The notes beneath the pieces were generated by a model that worked only from the letters and a program-made list of their open reading frames with translations, searched no databases and was not told the origin of the DNA. Shown here piece after piece: positions 36,136 through 46,685 of a DNA stretch of 64,000 nt (positions within the stretch are counted from its first letter, which is position 1; every line of letters begins with the position of its first letter). A program made the position numbers and the translations under genes. The stretch is taken from contig NZ_JAGGQJ010000005.1 in the NCBI RefSeq assembly GCF_018613325.1, positions 1-64,000 of the forward strand, written 5' to 3'. The DNA comes from Bacillus sp. ISL-34. Its GTDB lineage: Bacteria > Bacillota > Bacilli > Bacillales > DSM-1321.

Positions 36136-36561
36136 ATGAAAAAAGCTTTTAAACTTGTGTTAACGTTATTGCCTTTCCTATATATGATTGCCATTTGGAT
36201 AATGTCGAGCAACCCCGATGATATGATTCTTGATCTTCCCTCATCCTCAATTGACCGATTTATCAAAGAGGCACTTCATCTGGTCGAATTTGCCCTTTTG
36301 TATATATTATTAGTTTCGGCCCTTGCCGCTAACCAAAAACTGAAACCTGGTTTAAGCTTGATAGCGGCCCTTGTAGCTTGCCTTTACGGAGTTATTGATG
36401 AGTACCACCAATCTTTCGTCCCATACCGCTCCTCTACCTTAATAGATGTCATTAAAGATATCATCGGAGTAGCTGCAGTCTATTTTCATGTCCAATTTCA
36501 TTATTTCAAGCGTAAACGGGGCTTTTTGACGATTATAGAAAAATTAAACGAAAAAAAATGA
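36136..36561 (+). CDS. VanZ-family membrane protein
   Basis: A 141-residue protein with four hydrophobic segments. The VanZ motif is present: SSIDRFIKEALHLVEFALLY, then YGVIDEYHQSFVPYRSSTLIDVIKDIIG. VanZ relatives affect teicoplanin susceptibility or envelope polymers in some bacteria; this copy is not linked to a van cluster, so the role is unknown. AAGGATG precedes the ATG. It converges on spoIID with a shared terminator. Confidence 0.85.
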   Translation: MKKAFKLVLTLLPFLYMIAIWIMSSNPDDMILDLPSSSIDRFIKEALHLVEFALLYILLVSALAANQKLKPGLSLIAALVACLYGVIDEYHQSFVPYRSSTLIDVIKDIIGVAAVYFHVQFHYFKRKRGFLTIIEKLNEKK

Positions 36562-36592
36562 GAGATAGGAATCCCCATCTCTCATTTTTTTG
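36551..36592. terminator. Bidirectional terminator between vanZ-like gene and spoIID
   Basis: ATGAGAGAT (36558-36566) pairs with ATCTCTCAT (36577-36585), flanked by A8 and T7. It overlaps both stop codons. Confidence 0.9.
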
Positions 36593-37619
36593 CCGTCATC
36601 GTATTCAGCCACTTACTTGAAGACTGAACTTTGACGCCTTTATAATAATATTTAACGATGTCTTCATAGGTTTTCCCTTCCCTGGCCATGCCATTAGCAC
36701 CGTACTGGCTCATTCCGACTCCGTGTCCGGATCCTTTTGTCGTGATGACAATCTGGTTGCCTTGTCGCTCCCAGTCAAAATCAGATGATGTCAGCCCGAG
36801 CTTCTCACGAATCTGTTTTCCTGTCATTTTCTTTCCTCCGATTTCCACTACACCTACGCGATTACCCGATGTCCTTTCAATGACAGTCCCTATTGATGTT
36901 CCCGAAGAAAGACTTACACCCAGCTTTTTTTCAAAATCTGCAGTATCGACAACAACTTTATTATAAAATTTTGGTGATTCTTCTTTATCCCACGGACTGG
37001 ATACACTTTTTAAGTAGGGGAATTCAGCTTGCCAATAGTCTTCGGAATTCTCCGTATAGCCATTGCTGGTCGAAAAAAAAGTGGCAGTAATCGGTTTTCC
37101 TTCATAGGTTAAGATTTGACCCGCCGTTTCCTGTATAGCTTTGTTGATTTTTTGCATCTTCGATTTATAATCAGAGCCCCACTGTTTTTTCAGCTCATCA
37201 TTATTCTTATAAACTTGGTGCATGACCGTATCGCTTACATCGGCACCATCCGGCAAGCCTAATCGACTTTCGCTTATGAGCTGATTGACAATGTAGGTTC
37301 TCGCTGTCAATGCTTGTGCCTTCAGCGCTTCTTCTTCGAAATCAGCTGGCATTTCAGCTGCAACCACACCAGTTAAGTACGATTCAAGCGGCAGTTTTTC
37401 AATCTTTTTTGCAGATGTGCGGTAAACGGCAACTTCTACGGAACTCATTTCATTTGCAGCTACCTCTTTACCCTCATTCTTCTCTTTTTTTTCCAATTGC
37501 TCGGTCAATTGCCCACTTGTCTTATCATTTGAAAATGGAAGCACAAGCACTGCTGGAATCATGATAATTACGAATGCTACTGCTATGAATAGTACGATCA
37601 TCGGTTTGATTGCTTTCAA
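36582..37619 (-). CDS. spoIID: Stage II sporulation protein D, peptidoglycan lytic transglycosylase
   Basis: 345 residues from the TTG at 37617-37619, chosen for GGGAGG 9 nt upstream; B. subtilis SpoIID has 343. One N-terminal TM segment anchors it. The SpoIID domain contains GVVAAEMPADFEEEALKAQALTARTYIV with the conserved catalytic Glu, and GSGHGVGMSQYGANGMA near the C terminus. It cleaves denuded glycan during engulfment together with SpoIIM and SpoIIP. It is expressed in the mother cell under SigE, consistent with the promoter at 37688-37716. Confidence 0.95.
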   Translation of the reverse strand: MKAIKPMIVLFIAVAFVIIMIPAVLVLPFSNDKTSGQLTEQLEKKEKNEGKEVAANEMSSVEVAVYRTSAKKIEKLPLESYLTGVVAAEMPADFEEEALKAQALTARTYIVNQLISESRLGLPDGADVSDTVMHQVYKNNDELKKQWGSDYKSKMQKINKAIQETAGQILTYEGKPITATFFSTSNGYTENSEDYWQAEFPYLKSVSSPWDKEESPKFYNKVVVDTADFEKKLGVSLSSGTSIGTVIERTSGNRVGVVEIGGKKMTGKQIREKLGLTSSDFDWERQGNQIVITTKGSGHGVGMSQYGANGMAREGKTYEDIVKYYYKGVKVQSSSKWLNTMTAKK

Positions 37620-37687
37620 ATTCCTGAGCCTCCCTACACTTGTTTTCTCTGCCGTAAATCGTATCCAGCAGGTATCTTTACATAACA

Positions 37688-37716
37688 AATGTATGTTGAA
37701 GGACAAGCTTTTATGA
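37688..37716 (-). promoter_or_regulatory. SigE-type promoter of spoIID
   Basis: TCATAAA (37716-37710), a 14-bp spacer, and CATACATT (37695-37688) fit the SigE -35 (KMATATW-like) and -10 (CATACAnT) elements, about 70 bp upstream of the TTG start. Confidence 0.65.
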
Positions 37717-37764
37717 ATAGAAAAACGACAACTATTTAACTGTAGGATGAATCACGAACAAGAA

Positions 37765-37806
37765 AAAAACCATTCACGGTTCATTGACTCGAACGTGAAT
37801 GGTTTT
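37765..37806 (-). terminator. Terminator of murAA
   Basis: A 12-bp stem (37766-37777 with 37795-37806) continues after a one-base bulge as GTTC/GAAC. The minus strand runs into U7 (A-run 37763-37769). Confidence 0.85.
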
Positions 37807-37816
37807 ATAAGCTAAC

Positions 37817-39118
37817 TTATGCGTTTAAATCTGCAATTTTTTTTGTTTCAGCAGGCACATCTTCGTTAATACGTTCCACATCAGCGCCTAGAGAGGCCAA
37901 TTTACCATGGAAATTCACGTACCCTCTGTCAAGATGCTTCAATTCTGTAACACGTGTAATGCCATCTGCAACCAATCCAGTCAGGATGAGCGCTGCCGCG
38001 GCACGTAAATCTGTTGCAGCTACTTCAGCACCTTGAATGTTAGTTGGTCCATTAACGATAACGGAACGACCTTCTATTTTAATATTGGCATTCATGCGAC
38101 GGAATTCTTCAACATGCATAAAACGGTTTTCGAAAACGGTCTCCGTAATCATGCTTGTTCCTTCAGCACGAAGTAATAATGCCATCATTTGCGATTGCAT
38201 ATCAGTCGGGAAACCAGGATGCGGCATTGTTTTGATATCAATGGCCTTCAAGGTTTTTGGACCGATAACGCGTAATCCATCTTCTTCTTCAAGAATTTCA
38301 ACACCCATTTCCTCCATTTTGGCAATAAGGGAAGTAAGGTGTTCAGGTACAGCTCCTTGAACAAGAACATTGCCGCCAGTAAGAGCGGCCGCTGTCATGA
38401 ATGTACCAGCTTCGATACGGTCAGGTATAATCGTATGTTCAGTGCCATATAATTTATCGACACCTTCGATTCTCATCGTACCAGTACCGGCACCTCTGAC
38501 TTTGGCACCCATTTTATTAAGGAGATTCGCAAGATCTACAATTTCAGGCTCTTTGGCCACATTTTCAAGAATAGTTATACCTTCAGCAAGTGTTGCTGCC
38601 ATCATGATGTTTTCAGTGGCACCCACACTCGGGAAGTCAAGATACACTCTTGCACCCTTAAGTCTGCCTTCTACCTCGGCATCAATGAAACCATTACCGA
38701 CCTTCACTTTTGCTCCCATCGCTTCAAAGCCCTTTAAATGCTGGTCGATAGGACGTGATCCGATGGCACAGCCACCAGGAAGAGCAACGCGGGCCCGGCC
38801 ATTCCTTGCTAGTAATGAGCCCATCACTAAAACGGAAGCTCTCATTTTACGTACATATTCAAATGGTGCTTCTTCTAATAACTCTCTTGATGCATCTACA
38901 GTTACTTGATTGTCATGAAAGGCAACGTCTGCATTTAAGTTGCGCAATACTTCATTGATTGTATATACATCGGAGAGCGTAGGAACATCTTTAATGATAC
39001 TTTTCCCATCACTTGCTAATAATGTTGCAGCGATAACTGGCAAAACGGCGTTTTTAGCACCTTCTACTTTAACTGTCCCGCTAAGCCTTTTTCCGCCGCG
39101 GACGATGATTTTTTCCAA
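37817..39118 (-). CDS. murAA: UDP-N-acetylglucosamine 1-carboxyvinyltransferase MurA1
   Basis: A 433-residue EPSP-synthase fold enzyme that transfers enolpyruvate from PEP to UDP-GlcNAc, the first committed step of peptidoglycan synthesis. The catalytic, fosfomycin-reactive Cys117 is in [13 protein letters not shown], and the substrate-binding [14 protein letters not shown] is at the N terminus. The location between ywmB and spoIID identifies the murAA copy. Cytosolic. Confidence 0.97.
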   Translation of the reverse strand: MEKIIVRGGKRLSGTVKVEGAKNAVLPVIAATLLASDGKSIIKDVPTLSDVYTINEVLRNLNADVAFHDNQVTVDASRELLEEAPFEYVRKMRASVLVMGSLLARNGRARVALPGGCAIGSRPIDQHLKGFEAMGAKVKVGNGFIDAEVEGRLKGARVYLDFPSVGATENIMMAATLAEGITILENVAKEPEIVDLANLLNKMGAKVRGAGTGTMRIEGVDKLYGTEHTIIPDRIEAGTFMTAAALTGGNVLVQGAVPEHLTSLIAKMEEMGVEILEEEDGLRVIGPKTLKAIDIKTMPHPGFPTDMQSQMMALLLRAEGTSMITETVFENRFMHVEEFRRMNANIKIEGRSVIVNGPTNIQGAEVAATDLRAAAALILTGLVADGITRVTELKHLDRGYVNFHGKLASLGADVERINEDVPAETKKIADLNA

Positions 39119-39150
39119 AAGTATTCCCCTCCGCGTCCATTTTCTCTATA

Positions 39151-39900
39151 TTAATATTCAAACGTTATGATTGGTGTGCCAACTACAAAGTTCGTTCTGT
39201 CACCCAATCCTTCTGTCCGTAGCCCAAACTGCAAATTTAATTTTTCTTTTGTCAAAGGTTGTTTAAACAATGTTGAATGTGCAGATATAGATGTAAAGTT
39301 TGTTTCGTGCACACCCTCAATTTCCCTTGCTTGGAACATATCTAACAGGTCTTCAGTTTTAGAGTTTAAAACCGAATCCATATTATCATTGATAGACCCT
39401 TTAATACAAGAAAAAATTGAAGGAGTTCCTATAAATAGGTCATTCACCCTGTTTTGGAACGTAGCGGTAAAAAATGCCGCATTGGCTTTCTTCCACTTAT
39501 TCCCCTTCACTTCGTAAATAACATAGGTAACTCTATCAAAGTTCTCTTCCGTTGTCATTATTTTGATAGACTCGGTCAGACCTGAATCGACATTGTAAGT
39601 TAACGCCTCAGCCTTCCAGCCGGAAGCATCATCTTTCAGGTGCCATTGAAATTGAGGGTATTTTCTTTTTAAAGCTGTAACTTCGCTTTCAAACTCTTGT
39701 TTAGTTGTAATCTCTTTATTTATTTCTCTAGTGAGTACAGACCAATCCCCTATGTCTAAATCTTTATCTTTTTGTAACAGTCCCACCAATTTAACTATAT
39801 CTGGTTTACTTTCTGCCACAATCGTACTATTCCCAATTAAAATCACCATCAAACCGAGAAATACTATGTATGTTAACATTTTCTTGTTTAAATTAAACAT
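39151..39900 (-). CDS. ywmB: YwmB family protein (TATA-box-binding-like fold, secreted)
   Basis: 249 residues with an N-terminal hydrophobic signal (about 8-28). The region from about 30 to the end fits the YwmB family, including DDASGWKAEALTYNVD and a C-terminal GLGDRTNFVVGTPIITFEY. Family function unknown; despite the name it is extracytoplasmic. GGGGAGGGG lies 6 nt before the ATG. It sits 32 bp upstream of murAA, as in B. subtilis, so the two are probably co-transcribed. Confidence 0.85.
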   Translation of the reverse strand: MFNLNKKMLTYIVFLGLMVILIGNSTIVAESKPDIVKLVGLLQKDKDLDIGDWSVLTREINKEITTKQEFESEVTALKRKYPQFQWHLKDDASGWKAEALTYNVDSGLTESIKIMTTEENFDRVTYVIYEVKGNKWKKANAAFFTATFQNRVNDLFIGTPSIFSCIKGSINDNMDSVLNSKTEDLLDMFQAREIEGVHETNFTSISAHSTLFKQPLTKEKLNLQFGLRTEGLGDRTNFVVGTPIITFEY

Positions 39901-40058
39901 GTTAAACCCCTCCCCTTTTACACATTCTTTCCATAAGGAGAGAGATCATACTTCGAGTTTTCCGACAATTGGTGACAACTTCCCCTTAAACTGGCAGGAA
40001 GCAAAAGCGAATACAAGAGTAGAATCATATTTTGCTATAAGAAAATTCTTACAGCTTA

Positions 40059-40301
40059 TCAGTCATTACTAAACATATACGGAAGTTGGTTTGCAAATCC
40101 CAGGTAGTCGAGGAAGAAATTACTTACAACTGAACCGATGGCAACCGTTAATAAAATATATAAAACCCTGGCCTTGATGACCGAATTGGATCTTAACATT
40201 TTATCAAAATGTAATGCCTGTAGAGCCCACCAGGTAACTGCGATGAAAAACAAGTGTGCAATTATTCCTGTTAAAGCCTGCTGTCCCATTGCTGAAAACA
40301 T
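40059..40301 (-). CDS. ywzB: YwzB family membrane protein (DUF1146)
   Basis: 80 residues from the ATG at 40301, preceded by AGGAGG with 7-nt spacing; the longer frame to 40355 includes the ribosome site. Two TM helices (about 8-26 and 45-65) enclose the family-like ITWWALQALHFDKML loop region. In B. subtilis ywzB is likewise adjacent to ywmB and murAA. Function unknown. Confidence 0.85.
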   Translation of the reverse strand: MFSAMGQQALTGIIAHLFFIAVTWWALQALHFDKMLRSNSVIKARVLYILLTVAIGSVVSNFFLDYLGFANQLPYMFSND

Positions 40302-40406
40302 GTACATACCTCCTAAAAGACACCCGAATTCTATTCTAACACAAAACCCCTTCATATTTGGAATTTAAAAGGAAGAATTGCAAAATATCTTTTTAAAACT
40401 GTAAAT

Positions 40407-40435
40407 AGAGGCTTGATCCAATGGAACAAGCCTCT
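40407..40435 (-). terminator. Hairpin downstream of the nuo operon
   Basis: AGAGGCTTG (40407-40415) pairs with CAAGCCTCT (40427-40435), 15 bp past the nuoN stop. The following minus-strand tract is only moderately U-rich. Confidence 0.7.
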
Positions 40436-40450
40436 GATACAGGCATTATA

Positions 40451-41977
40451 TCATTTACTTGAAATAAAGTCTGTAAATTCGCCAAATTGATCATGAATAA
40501 AATCAAAGGCAATATTTGGCGCCACCCCGAAAAGTATGGTGCCTATTACGCAAATGATCAACACGGTGTAAAGACCCGGACGAATTTTAATGACCTTCTC
40601 TGAATGAATGGGTCGGAAAAAAACCTGCACCAATAATCCGAAATAATACACATAGGACACAATGGTACCAGCAATCATGATTCCCGCAAGGACAAAATGA
40701 CCAGGCTCCGTTATGAATGTTCCAAGAAAAATATTGAGTTTTCCAATGAAACCTGTCGTTCCGGGAATTCCAGCAAGCGACAGGATAAATACGGTGAAGG
40801 CCATGGCAAGATACGGTGATTTCCTCCCCAGTCCTGCAAGAATGCTAATATCTTCTGAACCACTTTGACTGGATAGCAGCTGAATGACTGCGAATGCACC
40901 GATATTCATTAATACATAAGCCATTAGGTAAAACCAGACAGTATCCAGGAGGAAATATCCCCCGCCCAATGTAGCCACCGCTACAAGCAGGTAGCCCGCA
41001 TGGGCGATGCTTGAATAGGCGAACAATCGTTTTAAATTTTGCTGCCTTAACGCAACTACATTTCCAATGATGATCGTCAGCCCCGCTAACGAAGCTATAT
41101 AGATATTATTTTTTTCCAAAAAGTCAAGCGCTCCGAACGTATCACCGGAAGCTGTTAGGAACAACGAGAGAAAAATGCGCAGGATGATGACGAAACCCGC
41201 CATTTTCGAAATTACACTCAAGAAGGCTGCGACCGGTGTCGGTGCCCCCTCATACACATCCGGCGCCCACATATGAAATGGAGCGGCAGCTATCTTGAAG
41301 GCTACACCGACAAACACCATGAAGAAAGCGATGCCCATGATGTATTGCAGCTGGCCGTCCGTCATCGCAGCCATCGTCCGGCTCATTTCGCCTAGATTGA
41401 CGGAACCGGTCACTCCATATAAATAGCTCATCCCGAATAAAGTGATCGCAGTGGAAATGCCCCCGTTTATCACATACTTCATGGACGCTTCGTTGGACTT
41501 CCGATCATGCTTGCGTATTCCGACCAATATATAAGATGAAAGTGAAAGAAGTTCCAGTCCAACGAATAGGGTTATCAAATCACCGCTTGAGGACATGACC
41601 ATCGCTCCAAGCAAAGCGGTCAGGAACAGATAATAAAATTCCCCCCGGTGCTCCCGCATCCCCTCCTGTGGTTCATATCCTTCAGCCAGAAGGATGATCA
41701 GGGCCGCTCCTAATAATAGTAGCAGCTTAAAAGCTTTTGCAAATGAATCTAAACGAAACGTATCGGATAAGATACTGACTGTCTCAAAGGATAGCAGGCT
41801 AATCAGTGACAAACAGGCCAAAATGATTCCGGTTAGCGCGAGCCATGCCAGTTTTCTCCGATTAAAGTGCTTCGGCCAGAATAAATCCAATATCGAAAGA
41901 ATCATGGTCGTTCCAAGGATGATGAATTCCGGCATCATCGCTCCCCAATCATAAGAAAGCATCGTGTTCCAATCCAT
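40451..41977 (-). CDS. nuoN: NADH-quinone oxidoreductase subunit N
   Basis: A 508-residue antiporter-like membrane subunit with about 14 TM helices. The proton-translocation family segments MKYVINGGISTAITLFGMSYLYG, VAFKIAAAPFHMWAPDVYEGAP and AYSSIAHAGYLLVA are present with their conserved Lys and Glu. Last gene of the operon, 3 bp after nuoM. Confidence 0.95.
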   Translation of the reverse strand: MDWNTMLSYDWGAMMPEFIILGTTMILSILDLFWPKHFNRRKLAWLALTGIILACLSLISLLSFETVSILSDTFRLDSFAKAFKLLLLLGAALIILLAEGYEPQEGMREHRGEFYYLFLTALLGAMVMSSSGDLITLFVGLELLSLSSYILVGIRKHDRKSNEASMKYVINGGISTAITLFGMSYLYGVTGSVNLGEMSRTMAAMTDGQLQYIMGIAFFMVFVGVAFKIAAAPFHMWAPDVYEGAPTPVAAFLSVISKMAGFVIILRIFLSLFLTASGDTFGALDFLEKNNIYIASLAGLTIIIGNVVALRQQNLKRLFAYSSIAHAGYLLVAVATLGGGYFLLDTVWFYLMAYVLMNIGAFAVIQLLSSQSGSEDISILAGLGRKSPYLAMAFTVFILSLAGIPGTTGFIGKLNIFLGTFITEPGHFVLAGIMIAGTIVSYVYYFGLLVQVFFRPIHSEKVIKIRPGLYTVLIICVIGTILFGVAPNIAFDFIHDQFGEFTDFISSK

Positions 41978-41980
41978 CCT

Positions 41981-43504
41981 TCATCGCCCCCCTAGAGCTA
42001 GCATCATGGCTTCAATCGTTCCTTGAAGAGGCCCGCCTAACAAATTGGGGTATACCCCAACAGATATTATCAAACCTAGAAGAACCAATGCCGGCACAAA
42101 CTCCCAGCTTCCAAGGTCTCGTCTCTCTTTTTCTACCAAGCTATCATTTTTCCCGAAAGTCATCTGCATGACCGCCCTCAGTACATAGACAGCGGTTAAT
42201 ACGAGCCCGATCACGCCTATTGCCGCAAGCAACGGCTGACTCTTGAATAAGCCAAGAAATACCATGAATTCACTGATGAAGCCGGACATGCCAGGCAAAC
42301 CGAGTGAAGCCATCCCGCAAGCTAGCATAAACCCTGAAAAAATCGGCATCGACTTGGCCAATCCCCCAAGCTTAGGAAGCATGGTGGTTCCCGTCCGCTC
42401 ATACAAAACACCCACCAAGAAAAACAACAAAGCAGCAATTAGCCCATGTGAGATGACTTGAAAGATAGCTCCCTGAATGCCCGCTTCATTCAAGGCTCCC
42501 AGCCCCATCATGACGATGCCCATATGTGAGATCGATGAATAGGCTAAAACGAGCTTGAAATCCGTTTGTACCAACGCTAGAAATGCACCATATAAAAAAC
42601 TTAGGACCCCAAATAGGACAATGGTAAAGGCCAAGCTTTTATATTGTTCAGGAAATATCCCCATTCCAAACCGGATGATTCCATATGCCCCTATTTTCAA
42701 TAGGACACCCGCATGTATCATGACTATGGATGGAGGTGCTTCTGCATGTACCCGCACCATCCAGCTGTGAAAGGGAAAGACGGGCAGCTTTATCGCAAAT
42801 GCAACGAGAAAGGCGAGACATAAACCATATTTCATCGAACCGGATATCGGTGCAAAAAGCGAAACACCCCCCATTGTCATCATCTGTGTCAATGCAGCAA
42901 TGTTGGTCGTACCAGTCCTGGCAAACAAAATCAAAATAGCCACCAATAAAACAGCCGAACCAATGCCATTATAAATCAGAAAAATATAAGAAGCTTTCTC
43001 CCTCTCCAGAAAACCCCATCTACCAATTAAAAAGAAAGCAGGAATCAAAGTCATTTCAAAAAAGATGAAAAAAAGGATCAAATTTTCTGCCGTGAAGACA
43101 CCGAGCATTCCAATCTCCAGGATCAAAAATAACAAATAATACCCTTTCCACTCTTTTTTTATATAAATGGATGCGATTGCGGCCAGTGATGAAATGATTG
43201 TCGTCAGTAAAATGAAGATAAGACTTAATCCATCCAGCCCCAACTCAAAGTCAACCGTGAAGAGCTTGGGATCATACATCTCCAAATTCCCAAACCTGAT
43301 CCAATTTAACTTAATGTCAAATATTGAAAGGGCCACACCCGAATAATATTGGCTGAATAGAAAGAACGATAGGAAAAGGGGAGGCAGTGTTCCGAAAAAG
43401 CCAAATTGTTTAATCGTCCTTTCCTCTTTTTTCGGCATAAGGGCAATCATCACTATGCCCAACAGCGGTGAGAACACTAAAAGCGAGAGCAAATAGACAT
43501 TCAT
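41981..43504 (-). CDS. nuoM: NADH-quinone oxidoreductase subunit M
   Basis: A 507-residue antiporter-like proton-pumping subunit. Key segments are FFIFFEMTLIPAFFLIGRWG, FAIKLPVFPFHSWMVRVHAEAP and AYSSISHMGIVMMGL. The start overlaps the nuoL stop by 4 bp (translational coupling). Confidence 0.95.
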   Translation of the reverse strand: MNVYLLSLLVFSPLLGIVMIALMPKKEERTIKQFGFFGTLPPLFLSFFLFSQYYSGVALSIFDIKLNWIRFGNLEMYDPKLFTVDFELGLDGLSLIFILLTTIISSLAAIASIYIKKEWKGYYLLFLILEIGMLGVFTAENLILFFIFFEMTLIPAFFLIGRWGFLEREKASYIFLIYNGIGSAVLLVAILILFARTGTTNIAALTQMMTMGGVSLFAPISGSMKYGLCLAFLVAFAIKLPVFPFHSWMVRVHAEAPPSIVMIHAGVLLKIGAYGIIRFGMGIFPEQYKSLAFTIVLFGVLSFLYGAFLALVQTDFKLVLAYSSISHMGIVMMGLGALNEAGIQGAIFQVISHGLIAALLFFLVGVLYERTGTTMLPKLGGLAKSMPIFSGFMLACGMASLGLPGMSGFISEFMVFLGLFKSQPLLAAIGVIGLVLTAVYVLRAVMQMTFGKNDSLVEKERRDLGSWEFVPALVLLGLIISVGVYPNLLGGPLQGTIEAMMLALGGR

Positions 43505-45372
43505 CTTAGATACCCCCCAGTTACTGCAAAAATCACCAACAGTACCGCAAGTCCCAGAAAGGCTATCATGCCATATTGCTGTACCTGTCCCGTTTGCAGT
43601 TTAGACCCTATTTTCCCCAACCCTTCTATCGAACTTGTTAGAGTGGAAACCAGGCCACCGACAATGAACCTTTCAATATAAGAAAGGAATATACTAAAGC
43701 CTTTGACTGCATAGCCTGCAGTAAAACGGTAAATTTCATCAATGTAATACTTATTTTCCAAAACCCGATATACCTCGGAGTTTTCTTTGACAAGCCATTC
43801 CCGAGGTAACTTCTTTTTAGCGTATATCATATAAGCAAGGTATATCCCTGCCAGCGATACAAGCACGGCCATCAACATTATCCAAACGGGCCCCTCACTA
43901 TGGCTGGCGCCTAGAAGTGTTTCATTTCCCTCCACAAGCCACTCCCCAAGGAAAGTTCCAAACCACGGTGTTTGGATATACCCGCTGATTACAGCGAGTA
44001 ATGCCAATGCCATCATGGGAATTAACATGATTGAAGGTGATTCCTTGACCTGTTTTACTTGACTGCGCGATTCCCCTGCAAACATCATGAAAAACAGCCG
44101 GAACATATAAAACGCAGTTAAAAAGGAGGTAACCACCGCTAGACCAAACAATAGATAACTATTATTCTCCCAGGCTGCCATTAGAATTTCATCTTTACTG
44201 AAAAAGCCCGAGAGCAATGGAAACCCCGATATCGCCAAAGTGCCAGTCAAGAACAGCGGCCCAGTCCAATTCAACTTCCCCCATAGGCCGCCCATCTTTT
44301 CCATATCCTGTGTATGTATAGCGTGAATAACACTGCCTGCTGCCAAAAACAGCAATGCTTTAAAAAAGGCATGGGTCATTAAATGAAACACCCCGGCCAC
44401 ATATCCCGAAGTACCCAAAGCAAGCATCATAAAGCCAAGCTGAGAGATTGTCGAATAGGCCAATATACGCTTAACATCCTTTTGCACTATGGCAATGCTA
44501 GCGGCAAATATGGCTGTAATTCCACCTGTTATCGCTACGACCTGCATCGCAGCAAAACTAGCCATGAATAACGGAAACATGGCCGCGACCAGGTAAACCC
44601 CTGCAGCAACCATGGTTGCAGCGTGTATCAATGCGGAAACCGGAGTCGGGCCTTCCATTGCATCCGGAAGCCATGTGTGAAGTGGAAATTGTCCAGACTT
44701 CCCAACAGCACCGATAAAAATCAAAATAGCGATTAAAGTCAGTTTTTCACTTGATATCATGCCTGATTGAACGGCTTGAAAGATCTCTCCATATTCAAAG
44801 CTGCCTGTTTCCCAGAATAGCAGAATGATGCCGATTAAGAGCCCTACATCCCCAATCCTGGTCATGATGAATGCCTTCTTCGCTGCAGCTTTAGCTTCAA
44901 GTTTATAAAAGTAAAACCCAATGAGCAGGAAAGAACCCACCCCGACCAATTCCCAGAAGATATAAAGTTGTAATAAATTTGGTGCCATGACAAGTCCAAG
45001 CATGGCAAAGGTGAAGAAGCCCAGATAAGCATAAAAAATGGAGAATCGCACTTCACCCTTCATATACCCCTTCGAATATATCTGGACAAGCAGGCTGACA
45101 AGGGAAACGACCACAAGCATCAAGGCATTAAGCTGATTGATTTCGAATCCTGCTGTAAGTTGCGTCCCTCCGAAGGAAAGCCAATCTATCGATATATTAT
45201 AAGTAGGTTCTTTAAATCGTTCCATCAGGACAAGCAACGATAAAACAAACGAAGCCAACGTACATATTATTCCTATAAAAGCTCCTCGTTCCCGCAACCG
45301 CCCGCCTGATAGAAGCAGAACCAGAAACGTGACGAGTGGAAAGACCGGTATGAGCCATGCGTACTCCATCAT
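43501..45372 (-). CDS. nuoL: NADH-quinone oxidoreductase subunit L
   Basis: A 623-residue distal antiporter-like subunit, about 16 TM. It carries IFWELVGVGSFLLIGFYF, KSGQFPLHTWLPDAMEGPTPVSALIHAATMVAAG and AYSTISQLGFMMLALG. The C-terminal part includes the lateral-helix region and a terminal TM. It overlaps nuoM by 4 bp. Confidence 0.95.
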   Translation of the reverse strand: MMEYAWLIPVFPLVTFLVLLLSGGRLRERGAFIGIICTLASFVLSLLVLMERFKEPTYNISIDWLSFGGTQLTAGFEINQLNALMLVVVSLVSLLVQIYSKGYMKGEVRFSIFYAYLGFFTFAMLGLVMAPNLLQLYIFWELVGVGSFLLIGFYFYKLEAKAAAKKAFIMTRIGDVGLLIGIILLFWETGSFEYGEIFQAVQSGMISSEKLTLIAILIFIGAVGKSGQFPLHTWLPDAMEGPTPVSALIHAATMVAAGVYLVAAMFPLFMASFAAMQVVAITGGITAIFAASIAIVQKDVKRILAYSTISQLGFMMLALGTSGYVAGVFHLMTHAFFKALLFLAAGSVIHAIHTQDMEKMGGLWGKLNWTGPLFLTGTLAISGFPLLSGFFSKDEILMAAWENNSYLLFGLAVVTSFLTAFYMFRLFFMMFAGESRSQVKQVKESPSIMLIPMMALALLAVISGYIQTPWFGTFLGEWLVEGNETLLGASHSEGPVWIMLMAVLVSLAGIYLAYMIYAKKKLPREWLVKENSEVYRVLENKYYIDEIYRFTAGYAVKGFSIFLSYIERFIVGGLVSTLTSSIEGLGKIGSKLQTGQVQQYGMIAFLGLAVLLVIFAVTGGYLR

Positions 45373-45406
45373 CGTATCAAATCCCCTTCTTCATTTATAT
45401 AAACCT

Positions 45407-45721
45407 TCAATGCTTCATAATTTCCATTTCATCGACATTGACCGTCTTCCGATTGCGGTAAAGGGACATTAATATGGCCAGCCCTACAGCTGCCTCGGCC
45501 GCAGCGATCGTAATCGTGAATAAGGAAAAAACTTGACCCGTAATGGAAGGCGTTACCCCGAATTTACTGAAGGCAACTAAATTGATATTCGCTGCGTTCA
45601 GCATCAGCTCGATTGAAATTAAAACAATGACCGCATTTCTTTTCGTCAAGGCTCCATACAGCCCTATGCAAAATAAAACGAGTGCCAATACAAGGTAAGC
45701 CGACAAGGGAACTCCCGTCAT
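45407..45721 (-). CDS. nuoK: NADH-quinone oxidoreductase subunit K
   Basis: A 104-residue, three-TM MrpC-like subunit. The conserved membrane Glu residues are in [17 protein letters not shown] and [13 protein letters not shown]. It overlaps nuoJ by 4 bp. Confidence 0.95.
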   Translation of the reverse strand: MTGVPLSAYLVLALVLFCIGLYGALTKRNAVIVLISIELMLNAANINLVAFSKFGVTPSITGQVFSLFTITIAAAEAAVGLAILMSLYRNRKTVNVDEMEIMKH

Positions 45722-46236
45722 GATCGATCTCCCTCCTCATCATCTTTTTTAGCCAATACGATGGCACCGACTAAAGCAACAAGCAGGAGTACCGACATCA
45801 CTTCAAATGGAATCACATATTTTGAAAAAAGTTCGATTCCTATTTGTTTTGTATTTTCCTCATGCAAGACCGTTGGCTGAACAGGTATATCCAGATTATA
45901 AATCCCCAGATAAACCGCTACGGCGAATCCAGCAATCGCTGCCAGCAAGGAGAATTTCCCCCAGCCCCCTTTAGCGGGTGCATCATTTTCTTGGTGTTTT
46001 GTCAGCATAATCCCGAATAGCATTACGATCGTAATTGCCCCTGAATAAATAAGGATTTGGACAATGGCGACAAACTCGGCCGAAAGCAACATATAAATCC
46101 CTGCAATGCCCAAGAAAGTAAAAACAAGTGCGATTACCATGTGCACCACTTTTGTTAAGGTAATCAGCAGCACCCCGCCCAATATCGCGACGAGTGCCAA
46201 ACCAATAAAGGCAATTAATTCACCCGACAAACTCAT
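45718..46236 (-). CDS. nuoJ: NADH-quinone oxidoreductase subunit J
   Basis: A 172-residue, five-TM subunit ([46 protein letters not shown]). It lies in the membrane arm next to the quinone cavity and overlaps nuoI by 4 bp. Confidence 0.94.
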   Translation of the reverse strand: MSLSGELIAFIGLALVAILGGVLLITLTKVVHMVIALVFTFLGIAGIYMLLSAEFVAIVQILIYSGAITIVMLFGIMLTKHQENDAPAKGGWGKFSLLAAIAGFAVAVYLGIYNLDIPVQPTVLHEENTKQIGIELFSKYVIPFEVMSVLLLVALVGAIVLAKKDDEEGDRS

Positions 46237-46652
46237 ACTTTATTCACCTTCCGGATATTTTGATCATTTTCATCCAGCCACTCCAGATTTTTAAATAGAT
46301 GATCACGGCTATACTCGGCCAGCTCGAATTGATTCGTCATCACGATTGCTTCTGTAGGGCAGACCTCCGTACATAAATCACATAAAATACAAATCTCGAA
46401 ATTGATGTCATACGTATCGATGATTTTCCCTTTTTTCGACGGGTCCGGATGTTTCTTACCAGTTAATTGAATGCAATCCGTTGGGCAAATCGTCACGCAT
46501 TGATTGCATACAATACACTTTTCAGGATAGAATTTCTGGATTCCGCGGAATCGGTCAGGAAGTGGAAGCGGCTCATTCGGGTAGTCATAGGTCACTTTTT
46601 TCCTCGTCAAGTTCTTTAATGTATAGGTTAAACCTTTTGCTAAACCAAGCAT
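46233..46652 (-). CDS. nuoI: NADH-quinone oxidoreductase subunit I, 2[4Fe-4S] ferredoxin type
   Basis: A 139-residue protein with two ferredoxin motifs, CIVCNQCVTICPTDC and CILCDLCTEVCP, that ligate clusters N6a and N6b. It links the peripheral and membrane arms. GAGGG precedes the ATG. Confidence 0.95.
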   Translation of the reverse strand: MLGLAKGLTYTLKNLTRKKVTYDYPNEPLPLPDRFRGIQKFYPEKCIVCNQCVTICPTDCIQLTGKKHPDPSKKGKIIDTYDINFEICILCDLCTEVCPTEAIVMTNQFELAEYSRDHLFKNLEWLDENDQNIRKVNKV

Positions 46653-46685
46653 ATAAATCCCTCGCTTTCCGACCAGCTTAAGTTT